This document shows, piece after piece, positions 44,244-54,978 of a stretch of DNA of 64,000 nt (within the stretch, counting starts at the first letter, position 1; every line of letters starts with the position of its first letter). The translations under genes were made by a program, and so were the position numbers. Location of the stretch: positions 46,633,256 to 46,697,255 of the forward strand of contig OX457026.1 in assembly GCA_949752745.1 (NCBI GenBank). The letters run 5' to 3'. The notes beneath the pieces are model-generated. The model saw only the letters and a program-made list of their open reading frames with translations. It made no database searches and was not told where the DNA came from. Source of the DNA: Protula sp. h YS-2021. Its lineage: Eukaryota > Annelida > Polychaeta > Sabellida > Serpulidae.

Positions 44244-45857
44244 TCCTGGAACAAACGACGCATAGCAATTGGTGACATGTGGTGCCGGAGGTCAGCGAGC
44301 GGGATGTGGCCGAATGCATACGTGGCATGTGGAAGGCTGGATAGTCGCGAAATGGCATCCGGGAGCTTATTAAGTTTCGTGTTTACGTAGGCGGCACATA
44401 TTTTAATGTCAAACTTAACGCATAATATTAGTATTTCGCATAAAACATCGGACGCAATAGTGTTTCTAATTCTTCCTGGGTTAAGGGCATAAAGGGTTGC
44501 TTTATTATCCGAATATAGTTGAACCGTCTTAGAAGCGCAGAACGGTGCCCAGCGGCGCAGCGCCAAAAGAACAGCAGCTAGTTCTTTCGTATTTATGTCG
44601 CAATCATTGATGGCGGGCATATCCGTGGCGAAGTTGCAATAGAGCCAGTCTATGGCTCTATTGTGGCAAACGACCGCTGCGCCTGCAGCAGTCGGGCTTG
44701 CGTCTGTGGCAATGTGAAAGGCGCGATCGGGCACATCCCTTTGGGAGGAAAAGCGAGATGTACCGTTGAATGAGGCGCAAAGCACATTAAGCAGTAGTAA
44801 GTCTCGGCGAGTGTCCGTAGTGATACGGGTGCGGTGGTTAGGGCGACGTAGTGACGTCATAAGCACGATTAGACGACGCATGGCCGGACGTATGACACTG
44901 ACAACACGTCCGACCCAGTTCAGTTTCCCCAGCAGGCTCTGGAGGTCGCGTTTTGAGAGCCGTCTGTTGTCGGGACTTGCGTAGTGGGAGAGAAGGGTTT
45001 GGACTTCGCATAGCTTATCCGTGGGAATTGACAGCGTGCAGTCGGTGGAGTCGATAGTCACTCCGAGAAACGTTAGTCTGCGCGTAGGGGAGATGCATTT
45101 CTCCCAGTTGATTGCGAAACCAAGCGACCGGAGGAGCCGTATCAAGCATTGCATTGCCTTGAGCGTGTCGTCAAATGTATCAGCGGTAATAAAAAAAGTC
45201 ATCGAGGTAGCAAATTATTGCTTTTATACCTTGTTTTTTTAGCATGCGGCAGACACTCTGAGTAATACGATGGAAAATACCAACGCTTAATGAAGCCCCG
45301 AAGGGCAAGCGGGTATCTACAAGGTATGTGTGATGTTTATTACCCTTAAATTTCCACTTTAAGCCCGTTAGACGTTGGGACGCTTCGCTGAGCGGGACCT
45401 GCCGATAAGCTGATTTAAGGTCCACTTTTGCCATAAACGAGTTTCTACTGACCATATCGGCAGCGATGTCCACGGATGTAAAAACATGTTTGTCGGGGGT
45501 GGCGTGGGAGTTGACAGAAAGGCCTTCTGGTTGCGAGCAATCGTGAATTAGCCTGATTTCACCGTTTTCTTTGGGTATGGCGGAGAGCGGGGAGACAATG
45601 GCCGGTTTTTCTACCACTACTTTATAGCGACCCAGGGCAATTTCCTTCTTTATTTCGCTCTCTACCTCATCACGATATTGTCGCTCAGCCACGCGGCTGT
45701 TGGGGGCTTCGGCGCACTGAATATTTTCCGTGCGAACGTTAACGATATCGAACCCATTACGTAATCCGTTGAGAATAAATACCTTGTCCTTATCCGTTTC
45801 AAGTTGTCGTTCCCATTCGTCGAGCCGGTCAGACAGTGGGCTAGAGACGGCGTGCCG
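44183..45857 (-). pseudogene. YR-3 reverse transcriptase-RNase H, one-base homopolymer insertion
   Basis: The frame is continuous with ORF1 apart from UAG (45860-45858). The run of T on the sense strand directly after the YLDD motif is 7 long (45191-45197) against 6 in YR-2, so the frame is lost right at the active site. The remaining RT thumb and RNase H (ATDASP, NTKELAAV, SDNKAT) are in the next frame. Otherwise nearly identical to YR-2. A homopolymer difference could be an assembly error. Confidence 0.9.
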
Positions 45858-46865
45858 CTAGTCTCTGTGAGCAATCTCGGGGTGGTTCTGGAAACATTTC
45901 AGGCAGGCATGCATGAATCGGCAGTTTAGTAGACTGCAACCCCGGCGCGAATTAAAGTTGCGACAAATTTCCGTGCCGTTCGGGGCCCTTGGAGCTTCCA
46001 CCCTGGGTCTAGCGTGCTGCTTCCGGGTGGATGTTGATTGGGCGCGAGACGAGAAGCAACATATGCCTAGGAGATACGTATCGTCGTCTCCCCAACGGAT
46101 TTGCCCCGACGCCACCCGTTGCCGGTATTCGAAATCATACCTCATACAGTTGGCTAGCGGGTAATACTCGCACATATCTCCAAACTTTATGCCGTAGAGA
46201 TTGTAGCGATCACGCTCGTCTTCCGTCTCCAACTGTCCTGAGCGCTTTAGGGCGCTAAAGATGCGGGCGTGGCCTTTCACCCACTGCTGCCACGTGGTGT
46301 CCTCAGGCCTCACGCGTTTCGCCGCGCTCGTCACGATCACTTTCGCATCACCGTTCGACGATAACACTGTCTCTGTGCCCTGACTCCCCAGGAAGGATCC
46401 ACAGAAATCTTGGACAAATAATGGTCGCGTGTTACCTGGGGTTCTCCCGGTCTGCCATGGGTCGTCGTCCGGGGTCTGCGGCTTGTCCACGAGGGAGTCC
46501 AGCATGGCTGTCGTCGTCTCTGTGTTAAGGCGTGGAAGGTCATTCAGGGTAGCTGGTGCCGCGTCGCTGCGTAGCCGGGGTCTGTCGGCCGGAAATTTCT
46601 CAATGATGTCCGATGTGGGACCGGTACGGGAACTCGCACTGTCGGACTTTGCGTCCTTAAGGTCTGCGACGGCCGCTAGCAGCATTCTCTCTTGGCCGAG
46701 CGAGAGTTTTAGCGCCTTAATGACGACCTTGTCAATGTGCAGTACACTGTCGATGGAAAAGAATTCCTCGCTCAGGAGAGCGTCGACAGTGGATTCGAGA
46801 AGGTTTCTCGACGCAGCCCATTCTTTCAACTCTTTAATTGCACTGTCGACTTTATCCTTATTCAT
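45858..46865 (-). CDS. YR-3 ORF1, gag-like protein with CCCH zinc finger
   Basis: 335 aa, starting at the ATG 46865-46863 and ending in UAG followed by CGG, as in YR-2. I see only a few residue differences from YR-2 (for example Met to Thr near residues 112 and 299). The CCCH and CCHH motifs at the C-terminus are intact. Confidence 0.87.
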   Translation of the reverse strand: MNKDKVDSAIKELKEWAASRNLLESTVDALLSEEFFSIDSVLHIDKVVIKALKLSLGQERMLLAAVADLKDAKSDSASSRTGPTSDIIEKFPADRPRLRSDAAPATLNDLPRLNTETTTAMLDSLVDKPQTPDDDPWQTGRTPGNTRPLFVQDFCGSFLGSQGTETVLSSNGDAKVIVTSAAKRVRPEDTTWQQWVKGHARIFSALKRSGQLETEDERDRYNLYGIKFGDMCEYYPLANCMRYDFEYRQRVASGQIRWGDDDTYLLGICCFSSRAQSTSTRKQHARPRVEAPRAPNGTEICRNFNSRRGCSLLNCRFMHACLKCFQNHPEIAHRD

Positions 46866-47716
46866 TTTTTTGTTTCCTTGCTCTCTCAGTGTTTTTTTTA
46901 TACAGTTATAGGGGGCTCACTGATTGGCCGTAATTGCAATTAATGCCCTATTCAGACGGCACTGCTCAGGCAAGATCTTAATTGCAATTAGAGTACTCAC
47001 GCATATTGATGCCCCAAATCCTAACAATCCCTTGACTAATTGCACTTCAGAGTCCAAGCTTGTCAGCTGTCCGGGTGACGCTTGTTAGGCTTAACAATTG
47101 ATATCCACAAATTGCAATTAAGAGCTTCAAGCTTATACACAATGTCGCATATATCACACTTTTATTTATTGGTTTTTTTATATATACATTTTATTCCCTT
47201 TACCTTACGCCCTGTATCAATCGTTATCCTGAAAGCTACTTTAATCAAATGTAATTATCCTTTGTGTCCTTTTCTGGTTTTCTTTATTATTATTTTTTTT
47301 TTAGTTTATTATTATTTTATCCTGAAGGCTAGCTAATATTCCATTTGGCTGTGTCTTTCCGTTTTTTTTCTTTTGCTCTCTGGAAGCGCTTGCTTGACCA
47401 GTGCTTGCTTTGCATTCGTGAGGGGAAGCTTGGAAGAGCCTTGTTATGTACCGTCCGACTTAATCCCTGCACGACTCAACGGCCAATAGACCACAGGCAT
47501 GACAGAAGGTACTCTGGGGCGAACTCCGCCCCCGAGTTACTGAGTGTGTGCTTCGCTCCCGCCTTGCATGACGGCACGCTGTAAGCCGAGACGCTCTGTC
47601 TACATCTCCGTCTGGCACGCTCTGTCGCTGTCAAGTCGAGTAGCGTGGGGGATTAAGGGGGAAAAGGGGCAGCGCATCACCAGAGTTTTAAAATCAAATA
47701 ACACTTTATTTTTTAA
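46866..47716 (-). promoter_or_regulatory. YR-3 leader with AATTGCAATT palindromes
   Basis: Same organisation as in YR-2. Perfect AATTGCAATT copies lie at 46932-46941, 46980-46989 and 47110-47119; a fourth site near 47037 is degraded (ATTGCACTT). The GC-rich terminal block occupies about 47380-47690. No gene. Confidence 0.6.
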
Positions 47717-48822
47717 TTAAACACACCTATTTTGTATTTGTACAAAATATCCGCGGTTCTTATTTACACGTAATATCCTCGGTTTATATTTTTCCAAAAT
47801 AACAATTCCCAGTGCACCAGCACCACGTGCACCAACACCCTGTGCACCACTTGGACACACACCTGACGTGTATCCTCTATGCTTTCTCAAAATCAACTGC
47901 TGCTGGTGCAGCAAGCGCGTTCCTTAAATACTCGCTGGCAGAACAGCCGCTGCTAATTAAATATGTAACCAATCAAAGAGCTTCCCGCCTAAACTTAGAA
48001 CCAATAAGAAAATAGCTGCCCAAAAACATATGTTCACAGTGACATACGGGCCAAAAAGTGATGTTTTTGGGAAGATCGCGAACTCTACTACAAAAAGGCT
48101 TTGTCGGTAATGATCTATGATATTTCTAAATAGTTGAAAATTATACGCAAAGTTTGTGCTAGGTAGCACAAAAATTTCACTTGTCTCAAAAACCGACAAC
48201 ATAAAAATTTTTAAACACAAAAATACTGCCAGGTGCACAATCTTGGCGCGATCTACACAATGCTACGTGAAACTTGAAATTTCGATATCGACTCCTGGAG
48301 ATATCCGGTATACTTGATATATAAGTAAATTTTTGGATGACCCAAAATCTAACAAAACGACATCAAACGAACCTGAAACTAGTTCCGTCGTATTCACTGC
48401 ATCAAGATCCCCCCAAATCCTAAACCGATCGCTGCGGTCCTATCAAGCTCTATACAAAAGCAGCACATCAACAAATGCACCCGTGCACCCATCAGCCACT
48501 TCAAGGGAAACACCGCACCGAAGGGCGTGGCTCGGCACTCACATGCGTTCCGCACCACAACAAACCGTGTAGAGCACAAACAGAATCACCAACACGCTCA
48601 GAACACTCAAAACGCTGAACACGAAATTCTGACAGCGACAATAACACATGCATGCTCAAAAACTCACTTTTGCGTACTTAAACAGCTAAACATAACCAAA
48701 ACGACGAATACTGTCGAGATATGCCCTAATCCTTGTTGAAAGTCGTGATTAAGCCTTAACACTAAAATCAAACTACATGTACATCCGAGAAATGCCATAA
48801 CTGGTCCAGAGATATTCTGACA

Positions 48823-50281
48823 ATCATCAACCGTTGGAGATACGTTGCCGATGATCAAATCGTACGGAGGGTCTTCCACCACCATAGCCTCGAGCAATCC
48901 ACTATAAATGGGCGTTTCTACCCTGATGCGTGCCATTGGAAAACTTCTCAGGGTGCCGTCCATCAAAACACAATGACTCTCTTCATCCAACAATTGGTTC
49001 TCCGTGGTGAGATCTTTGCGGATAACAGCACTGTCGCAACCCGTATCCTTAAGTACGATCACTTTCTGTCCTGCGACCAGTCCTCTGTATAAGGGAAGAC
49101 GTTTCGCACAGTCCGGCTTGCCGCAGACAGTGCCCGTATATGGTACCGTTCCTCCATTGGCCAAATGCAGTTTTCCATCTTTCACGTTTTCAGAGAGTAT
49201 GTCACTGGTCAGTTTGGCAGCCATTGCTCCGGTTTTCAGATTTGTTGGCTTCCGATCAGAGTTGTTTGTTCCACGCCAACTCTGTGGTGCATTTCCTTGT
49301 GCCGAGCGGTTCGATCCGTAGGAAAAGTCCCGCGATGATTCGTTTCGCCATGGAGTAGTTCCTTCCAGCTCATTCTTAGCCTTGAAGCAATCGCGTGCAA
49401 AATGACCAGGCTTTCCGCAATAGTAGCACGCCTTCGATGCCTGAGCCGTTGATATAGCTGACGACTGTTGTCTGGCATTTGGAAAGCATTTTAGTGGCAA
49501 AATTCGGCTCTGTGTCGACGGCTTCCCTCTCGCCTGTCCTATTGTTCCACCGTGCGCTTCGAGATAATGCTCAGCCAGTTTGATCGTCTCATCAATGGAC
49601 TTCGGCGCTCTTTCCCGTAAAAATAACGCTAATTCGCTACTGCACTGATTCACAAACTGTTCACGCAGAAATAAGTCGCATACCTCTACAAAGTTCTTCT
49701 CGATCCCAGACATGTCAATCCACCTCCCAAAATAGCGTTTCTGTCGTGCGGCGTGCTGACGGACGGACTCTTCTTTTTCTGGCTTGATATCGCGAAACTT
49801 TCTTCGAAATCCGTCTGCCGTTAACTGGAAACGTTGGAGAATAGCCATCTTCAACCTCGCGTAATTGGCGACTTCTTCTATAGGCATGCTGCTATATACA
49901 TCCAATGCCTTGCCGGTAAGAATCGCGCTAAGACTCACGGTCCAAGTATCTTCCGGCCATCCCTGACTGCGAGCGAAGCGTTCAAGTCGCTCGAGATAAG
50001 CATCGATATCATCGACCTTCTCGTCGAACCTTGGCAGCTTTGGGCGACTGCTATAAATGCGGCCCTCCCCTCGTTCTTCACCTTGATGAACAGCTGCTTG
50101 TGCGTGTACTTCGGCTAAGCGAGCCTCTTCGCGTATGCGTTCCAGTTCATATTGCCGCTGTTGCTCTTTCTGTCGGTCCTCTCGTTCTTGAGCACGGATC
50201 TCGCGTTCATAGGCGATGCGGTCGCGTTCCTCCGCTTTTGTCTGCTCAGCATCGACGAACCTCCGTAACTCCTCATCTTTG
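48823..50281 (-). pseudogene. Element C gag-protease remnant, fused to RT of element F (first copy)
   Basis: Minus strand: gag coiled-coil from KDEELRRFVDAEQ, capsid (FDEKVDDIDAYLERLERF ... AEHYLEAH), CCHC (CYYCGKPGHFARDC), protease DTG (near 49034-49042), ending at D's insertion site ATCAT. The first ~20 codons of gag, the PBS and the 5' LTR are gone. Instead, at 50280-50282 the frame continues in phase from RT of another element (...FYRKFIPN|KDEELRR...), giving one open frame from 50520 to 48664. RT-before-gag is not a natural order, so this is a rearrangement, not a gene. Confidence 0.88.
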
Positions 50282-51221
50282 TTCGGTATAAATTTGCGGT
50301 AAAAACCGGCGAGTCCAAGGAACGACCGAACTTGCTTCTTTGTTGTCGGGCGTGGTGCGTTTTTTATTTTCTCTGTCTTCTCAGCGTCCATACGCACAAC
50401 GCCATTGCCAAGAACATGTCCAGTAAAATTGATATCCTTGTATCCAATAAAGCACTTCGATGGTCGTATGGTGAGTTTCGCCTCCTTGATCCTTTGAAAC
50501 AGTTCACGAAGCACTACCAAATGCTTTTCCCAATTTTCCGTGTGGGGTAACAGATCATCGACGTAATTGTCTATCCCTAAGCAACTTCCTCATAACACGG
50601 TTGATCGCAGCACCAGAGTTCACCAATCCGAATGCATTCCGTCGAAACTGGTAACTGCCGTTCGGGGTTGAAAACGCGGTGTACTTCTTGGACGTTTCCT
50701 CCATAGGTATCTGCCAGTATCCTTTCGTGAAATCGAATCTCTTCCAACTTGTGACATAATGTCCTCGTAATTGCCCATTGGTTCCGTATCGAACTTCGTG
50801 ATGGCATTCAAGGGTCTGTAATCAACACAGAATCTGTTGGAGCCGTCTTTCTTTTTCACCAATACAATGGGCGAATTGTACTCGGAATTCGTTTCCTCGA
50901 TGATTCCAGCGTCTAGCATCTTCTGACTTCATCGTCAATATCCTTTCGTTTTAAGTATGGTCCTGGGTATGGCTTTACGCGTACTGGTTCTTGCGTGGTA
51001 AGTTCAATCTTTTGCACGCCCAAATCCGTTTCACCAGGAACATCTGTAAAGATTGTCTCAAATTCCCGTAGGAGATTCCTGACGTCTCGCTTCTGGGCAT
51101 CAGTTAACTCATTGCTGATGTTGACATCGTTGATACCCTCCGTCTGCTCTGTTTCAGGGACACTAAGTAGAGGTGAATTAAAATTATCCATCTCGTCATC
51201 GGTTGTGACGGCCATTCTTGC
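50282..51221 (-). pseudogene. Element F: B-like reverse transcriptase fragment (first copy)
   Basis: It encodes RT sequence closest to element B (GINDVNISNELTDAQKRDVRNLLREF, YNSPIVLVKKKDGSNRFCVDY). Three lesions relative to B: a missing base near 50925, a lost segment near 50735 (after FTKG coding), and an 11-nt deletion near 50570 in the YVDD region. It is cut on the right by an alpha LTR at 51222 and on the left by the fusion to C's gag. Confidence 0.88.
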
Positions 51222-52579
51222 TGTCACGAAATGGATGTCGTGATATAGACGGTCTAACGCCTTAGGAGTCGTGTGACTTTAACCACGGTGAACTTCGCTA
51301 TGGCAAACTTGTGTCAGTTATGTCAAGGCTATAAATTTTAATGTTTTACGCTCATTTGCTTCAATCGAATTTATTTTCCTTAGATATCTAATTGCAATTC
51401 CTGTTCTTTCTTTAAAAGTTCTAGTCGCACATCGACTGAAGTGTAAAACTCAAGAAGGACTCTGGCAAACAGTTCCTGATATTTATTAAACACACTTACT
51501 TTGTATTTGTACAAAATATCCGCGGTTCTTATTTACACGTAATATCCTCGGTTTATATTTTTCCAAAATAACAATTCCCAGTGCACCAGCACCACGTGCA
51601 CCAACACCCTGTGCACCACTTGGACACACACCTGACGTGTATCCTCTATGCTTTCTCAAAATCAACTGCTGCTGGTGCAGCAAGCGCGTTCCTTAAATAC
51701 TCGCTGGCAGAACAGCCGCTGCTAATTAAATATGTAACCAATCAAAGAGCTTCCCGCCTAAACTTAGAACCAATAAGAAAATAGCTGCCCAAAAACATAT
51801 GTTCCCAGTGATATACGGGCCAAAAAGTGATGTTTTTGGGAAGATCGCGAACTCTACTACAAAAAGGCTTTGTCGGTAATGATCTATGATATTTCTAAAT
51901 AGTTGAAAATTATACGCAAAGTTTGTGCTAGGTAGCACAAAAATTTCACTTGTCTCAAAAACCGACAACATAAAAATTTTTAAACACAAAAATACTGCCA
52001 GGTGCACAATCTTGGCGCGATCTACACAATGCTACGTGAAACTTGAAATTTCGATATCGACTCCTGGAGATATCCGGTATACTTGATATATAAGTAAATT
52101 TTTGGATGACCCAAAATCTAACAAAACGACATCAAACGAACCTGAAACTAGTTCCGTCGTATTCACTGCATCAAGATCCCCCCAAATCCTAAACCGATCG
52201 CTGCGGTCCTATCAAGCTCTATACAAAAGCAGCACATCAACAAATGCACCCGTGCACCCATCAGCCACTTCAAGGGAAACACCGCACCGAAGGGCGTGGC
52301 TCGGCACTCACATGCGTTCCGCACCACAACAAACCGTGTAGAGCACAAACAGAATCACCAACACGCTCAGAACACTCAAAACGCTGAACACGAAATTCTG
52401 ACAGCGACAATAACACATGCATGCTCAAAAACTCAAAAACAGCTAAACATAACCAAAACGACGAATACTGTCGAGATATGCCCTAATCCTTGTTGAAAGT
52501 CGTGATTAAGCCTTAACACTAAAATCAAACTACATGTACATCCGAGAAATGCCATAACTGGTCCAGAGATATTCTGACA
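51222..52579 (-). repeat. Hybrid alpha LTR between the two duplicated segments
   Basis: 1358 bp. Its left part carries variants of the H 3' LTR (T at 51370; T at 51812) and its right part those of the D 5' LTR (C at 52324; GACGAATACTG; GAAAGTCGTG). It has a private 12-bp deletion near 52435. Confidence 0.88.
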
Positions 52580-54038
52580 ATCATCAACCGTTGGAGATAC
52601 GTTGCCGATGATCAAATCGTACGGAGGGTCTTCCACCACCATAGCCTCGAGCAATCCACTATAAATGGGCGTTTCTACCCTGATGCGTGCCATTGGAAAA
52701 CTTCTCAGGGTGCCGTCCATCAAAACACAATGACTCTCTTCATCCAACAATTGGTTCTCCGTGGTGAGATCTTTGCGGATAACAGCACTGTCGCAACCCG
52801 TATCCTTAAGTACGATCACTTTCTGTCCTGCGACCAGTCCTCTGTATAAGGGAAGACGTTTCGCACAGTCCGGCTTGCCGCAGACAGTGCCCGTATATGG
52901 TACCGTTCCTCCATTGGCCAAATGCAGTTTTCCATCTTTCACGTTTTCAGAGAGTATGTCACTGGTCAGTTTGGCAGCCATTGCTCCGGTTTTCAGATTT
53001 GTTGGCTTCCGATCAGAGTTGTTTGTTCCACGCCAACTCTGTGGTGCATTTCCTTGTGCCGAGCGGTTCGATCCGTAGGAAAAGTCCCGCGATGATTCGT
53101 TTCGCCATGGAGTAGTTCCTTCCAGCTCATTCTTAGCCTTGAAGCAATCGCGTGCAAAATGACCAGGCTTTCCGCAATAGTAGCACGCCTTCGATGCCTG
53201 AGCCGTTGATATAGCTGACGACTGTTGTCTGGCATTTGGAAAGCATTTTAGTGGCAAAATTCGGCTCTGTGTCGACGGCTTCCCTCTCGCCTGTCCTATT
53301 GTTCCACCGTGCGCTTCGAGATAATGCTCAGCCAGTTTGATCGTCTCATCAATGGACTTCGGCGCTCTTTCCCGTAAAAATAACGCTAATTCGCTACTGC
53401 ACTGATTCACAAACTGTTCACGCAGAAATAAGTCGCATACCTCTACAAAGTTCTTCTCGATCCCAGACATGTCAATCCACCTCCCAAAATAGCGTTTCTG
53501 TCGTGCGGCGTGCTGACGGACGGACTCTTCTTTTTCTGGCTTGATATCGCGAAACTTTCTTCGAAATCCGTCTGCCGTTAACTGGAAACGTTGGAGAATA
53601 GCCATCTTCAACCTCGCGTAATTGGCGACTTCTTCTATAGGCATGCTGCTATATACATCCAATGCCTTGCCGGTAAGAATCGCGCTAAGACTCACGGTCC
53701 AAGTATCTTCCGGCCATCCCTGACTGCGAGCGAAGCGTTCAAGTCGCTCGAGATAAGCATCGATATCATCGACCTTCTCGTCGAACCTTGGCAGCTTTGG
53801 GCGACTGCTATAAATGCGGCCCTCCCCTCGTTCTTCACCTTGATGAACAGCTGCTTGTGCGTGTACTTCGGCTAAGCGAGCCTCTTCGCGTATGCGTTCC
53901 AGTTCATATTGCCGCTGTTGCTCTTTCTGTCGGTCCTCTCGTTCTTGAGCACGGATCTCGCGTTCATAGGCGATGCGGTCGCGTTCCTCCGCTTTTGTCT
54001 GCTCAGCATCGACGAACCTCCGTAACTCCTCATCTTTG
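52580..54038 (-). pseudogene. Element C gag-protease remnant, second copy
   Basis: Duplicate of 48823-50281 at +3757, with the same frame fusion to RT. The open frame 54277-52433 has the same translation until it runs into the LTR, where the 12-bp deletion changes its tail. Confidence 0.88.
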
Positions 54039-54978
54039 TTCGGTATAAATTTGCGGTAAAAACCGGCGAGTCCAAGGAACGACCGAACTTGCTTCTTTGT
54101 TGTCGGGCGTGGTGCGTTTTTTATTTTCTCTGTCTTCTCAGCGTCCATACGCACAACGCCATTGCCAAGAACATGTCCAGTAAAATTGATATCCTTGTAT
54201 CCAATAAAGCACTTCGATGGTCGTATGGTGAGTTTCGCCTCCTTGATCCTTTGAAACAGTTCACGAAGCACTACCAAATGCTTTTCCCAATTTTCCGTGT
54301 GGGGTAACAGATCATCGACGTAATTGTCTATCCCTAAGCAACTTCCTCATAACACGGTTGATCGCAGCACCAGAGTTCACCAATCCGAATGCATTCCGTC
54401 GAAACTGGTAACTGCCGTTCGGGGTTGAAAACGCGGTGTACTTCTTGGACGTTTCCTCCATAGGTATCTGCCAGTATCCTTTCGTGAAATCGAATCTCTT
54501 CCAACTTGTGACATAATGTCCTCGTAATTGCCCATTGGTTCCGTATCGAACTTCGTGATGGCATTCAAGGGTCTGTAATCAACACAGAATCTGTTGGAGC
54601 CGTCTTTCTTTTTCACCAATACAATGGGCGAATTGTACTCGGAATTCGTTTCCTCGATGATTCCAGCGTCTAGCATCTTCTGACTTCATCGTCAATATCC
54701 TTTCGTTTTAAGTATGGTCCTGGGTATGGCTTTACGCGTACTGGTTCTTGCGTGGTAAGTTCAATCTTTTGCACGCCCAAATCCGTTTCACCAGGAACAT
54801 CTGTAAAGATTGTCTCAAATTCCCGTAGGAGATTCCTGACGTCTCGCTTCTGGGCATCAGTTAACTCATTGCTGATGTTGACATCGTTGATACCCTCCGT
54901 CTGCTCTGTTTCAGGGACACTAAGTAGAGGTGAATTAAAATTATCCATCTCGTCATCGGTTGTGACGGCCATTCTTGC
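54039..54978 (-). pseudogene. Element F RT fragment, second copy
   Basis: Duplicate of 50282-51221 with the same three lesions. It ends at the start of H's 3' LTR (flank CTTGC, 54974-54978). Confidence 0.88.

Larger units (their letters stand above)
43088..47716 (-). mobile_element. YR-3: full-length YR retrotransposon, minus strand
   Basis: 4629 bp, terminal sequences as in YR-2. It carries ORF1 (45858-46865), RT-RNase H (44183-45857, frameshifted), YR (43257-44243, open) and leader (46866-47716). It is 16 bp longer than YR-2, largely because it retains the 17 nt YR-2 lost in the recombinase gene. No target duplication is required at either end. Confidence 0.9.
28446..48822 (-). mobile_element. 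Element D: Gmr1-like element (alpha LTR), hosts E and three YR insertions
   Basis: D has a 3' LTR (28446-29785), 3' UTR and pol end (29786-31831, with mini-1 at 30129-30683), E (31832-39023), the rest of pol and gag (39029-42225), a PBS (42249-42266) and a 5' LTR (42269-42532 plus 47717-48822). The target duplication is ATCAT (28441-28445 and 48823-48827). The two LTRs share private variants (GACGAATACTG and GAAAGTCGTG), confirming that they belong together. It inserted between protease and integrase of C. Gag and RT each carry a frameshift. Confidence 0.92.
42269..48822 (-). repeat. 5' LTR of element D (alpha), interrupted by mini-2 and YR-3
   Basis: The parts 42269-42532 and 47717-48822 total 1370 bp. 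The empty insertion site (GATATTTATTAAACACAC) is visible at 51478-51495 in a related LTR; here both YR elements sit together at TTTA|TTAAACAC. Confidence 0.92.
4558..50281 (-). mobile_element. Element C: Gmr1-like Ty3/gypsy element (gamma LTR), split by many later insertions
   Basis: C is read on the minus strand and is recovered in pieces: 3' LTR (4558-5355 and 9969-10402), PPT/3' UTR (10403-10562), RNase H (10563-11107), RT (25334-26347), integrase (26984-28445), and protease plus gag (48823-50281). The joins are proven by 5-bp target duplications at each interruption (B: CCCTG; solo LTR: CTTAT; D: ATCAT). Element E, its close relative, supplies the uninterrupted order. C's gag ends abruptly at 50281, fused to the RT of another element, and no 5' LTR is present. 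It is dead, by frameshifts and by fragmentation. Insertions of five kinds make it the oldest recognisable large element here. Confidence 0.85.

Noticed and set aside
48664..50520. 618-codon frame as a domesticated gag-protease gene.
   Set aside because: The order RT fragment then gag is an accident of a junction, the start has no ATG, and the frame runs into an LTR. Kept only as a rearrangement finding.
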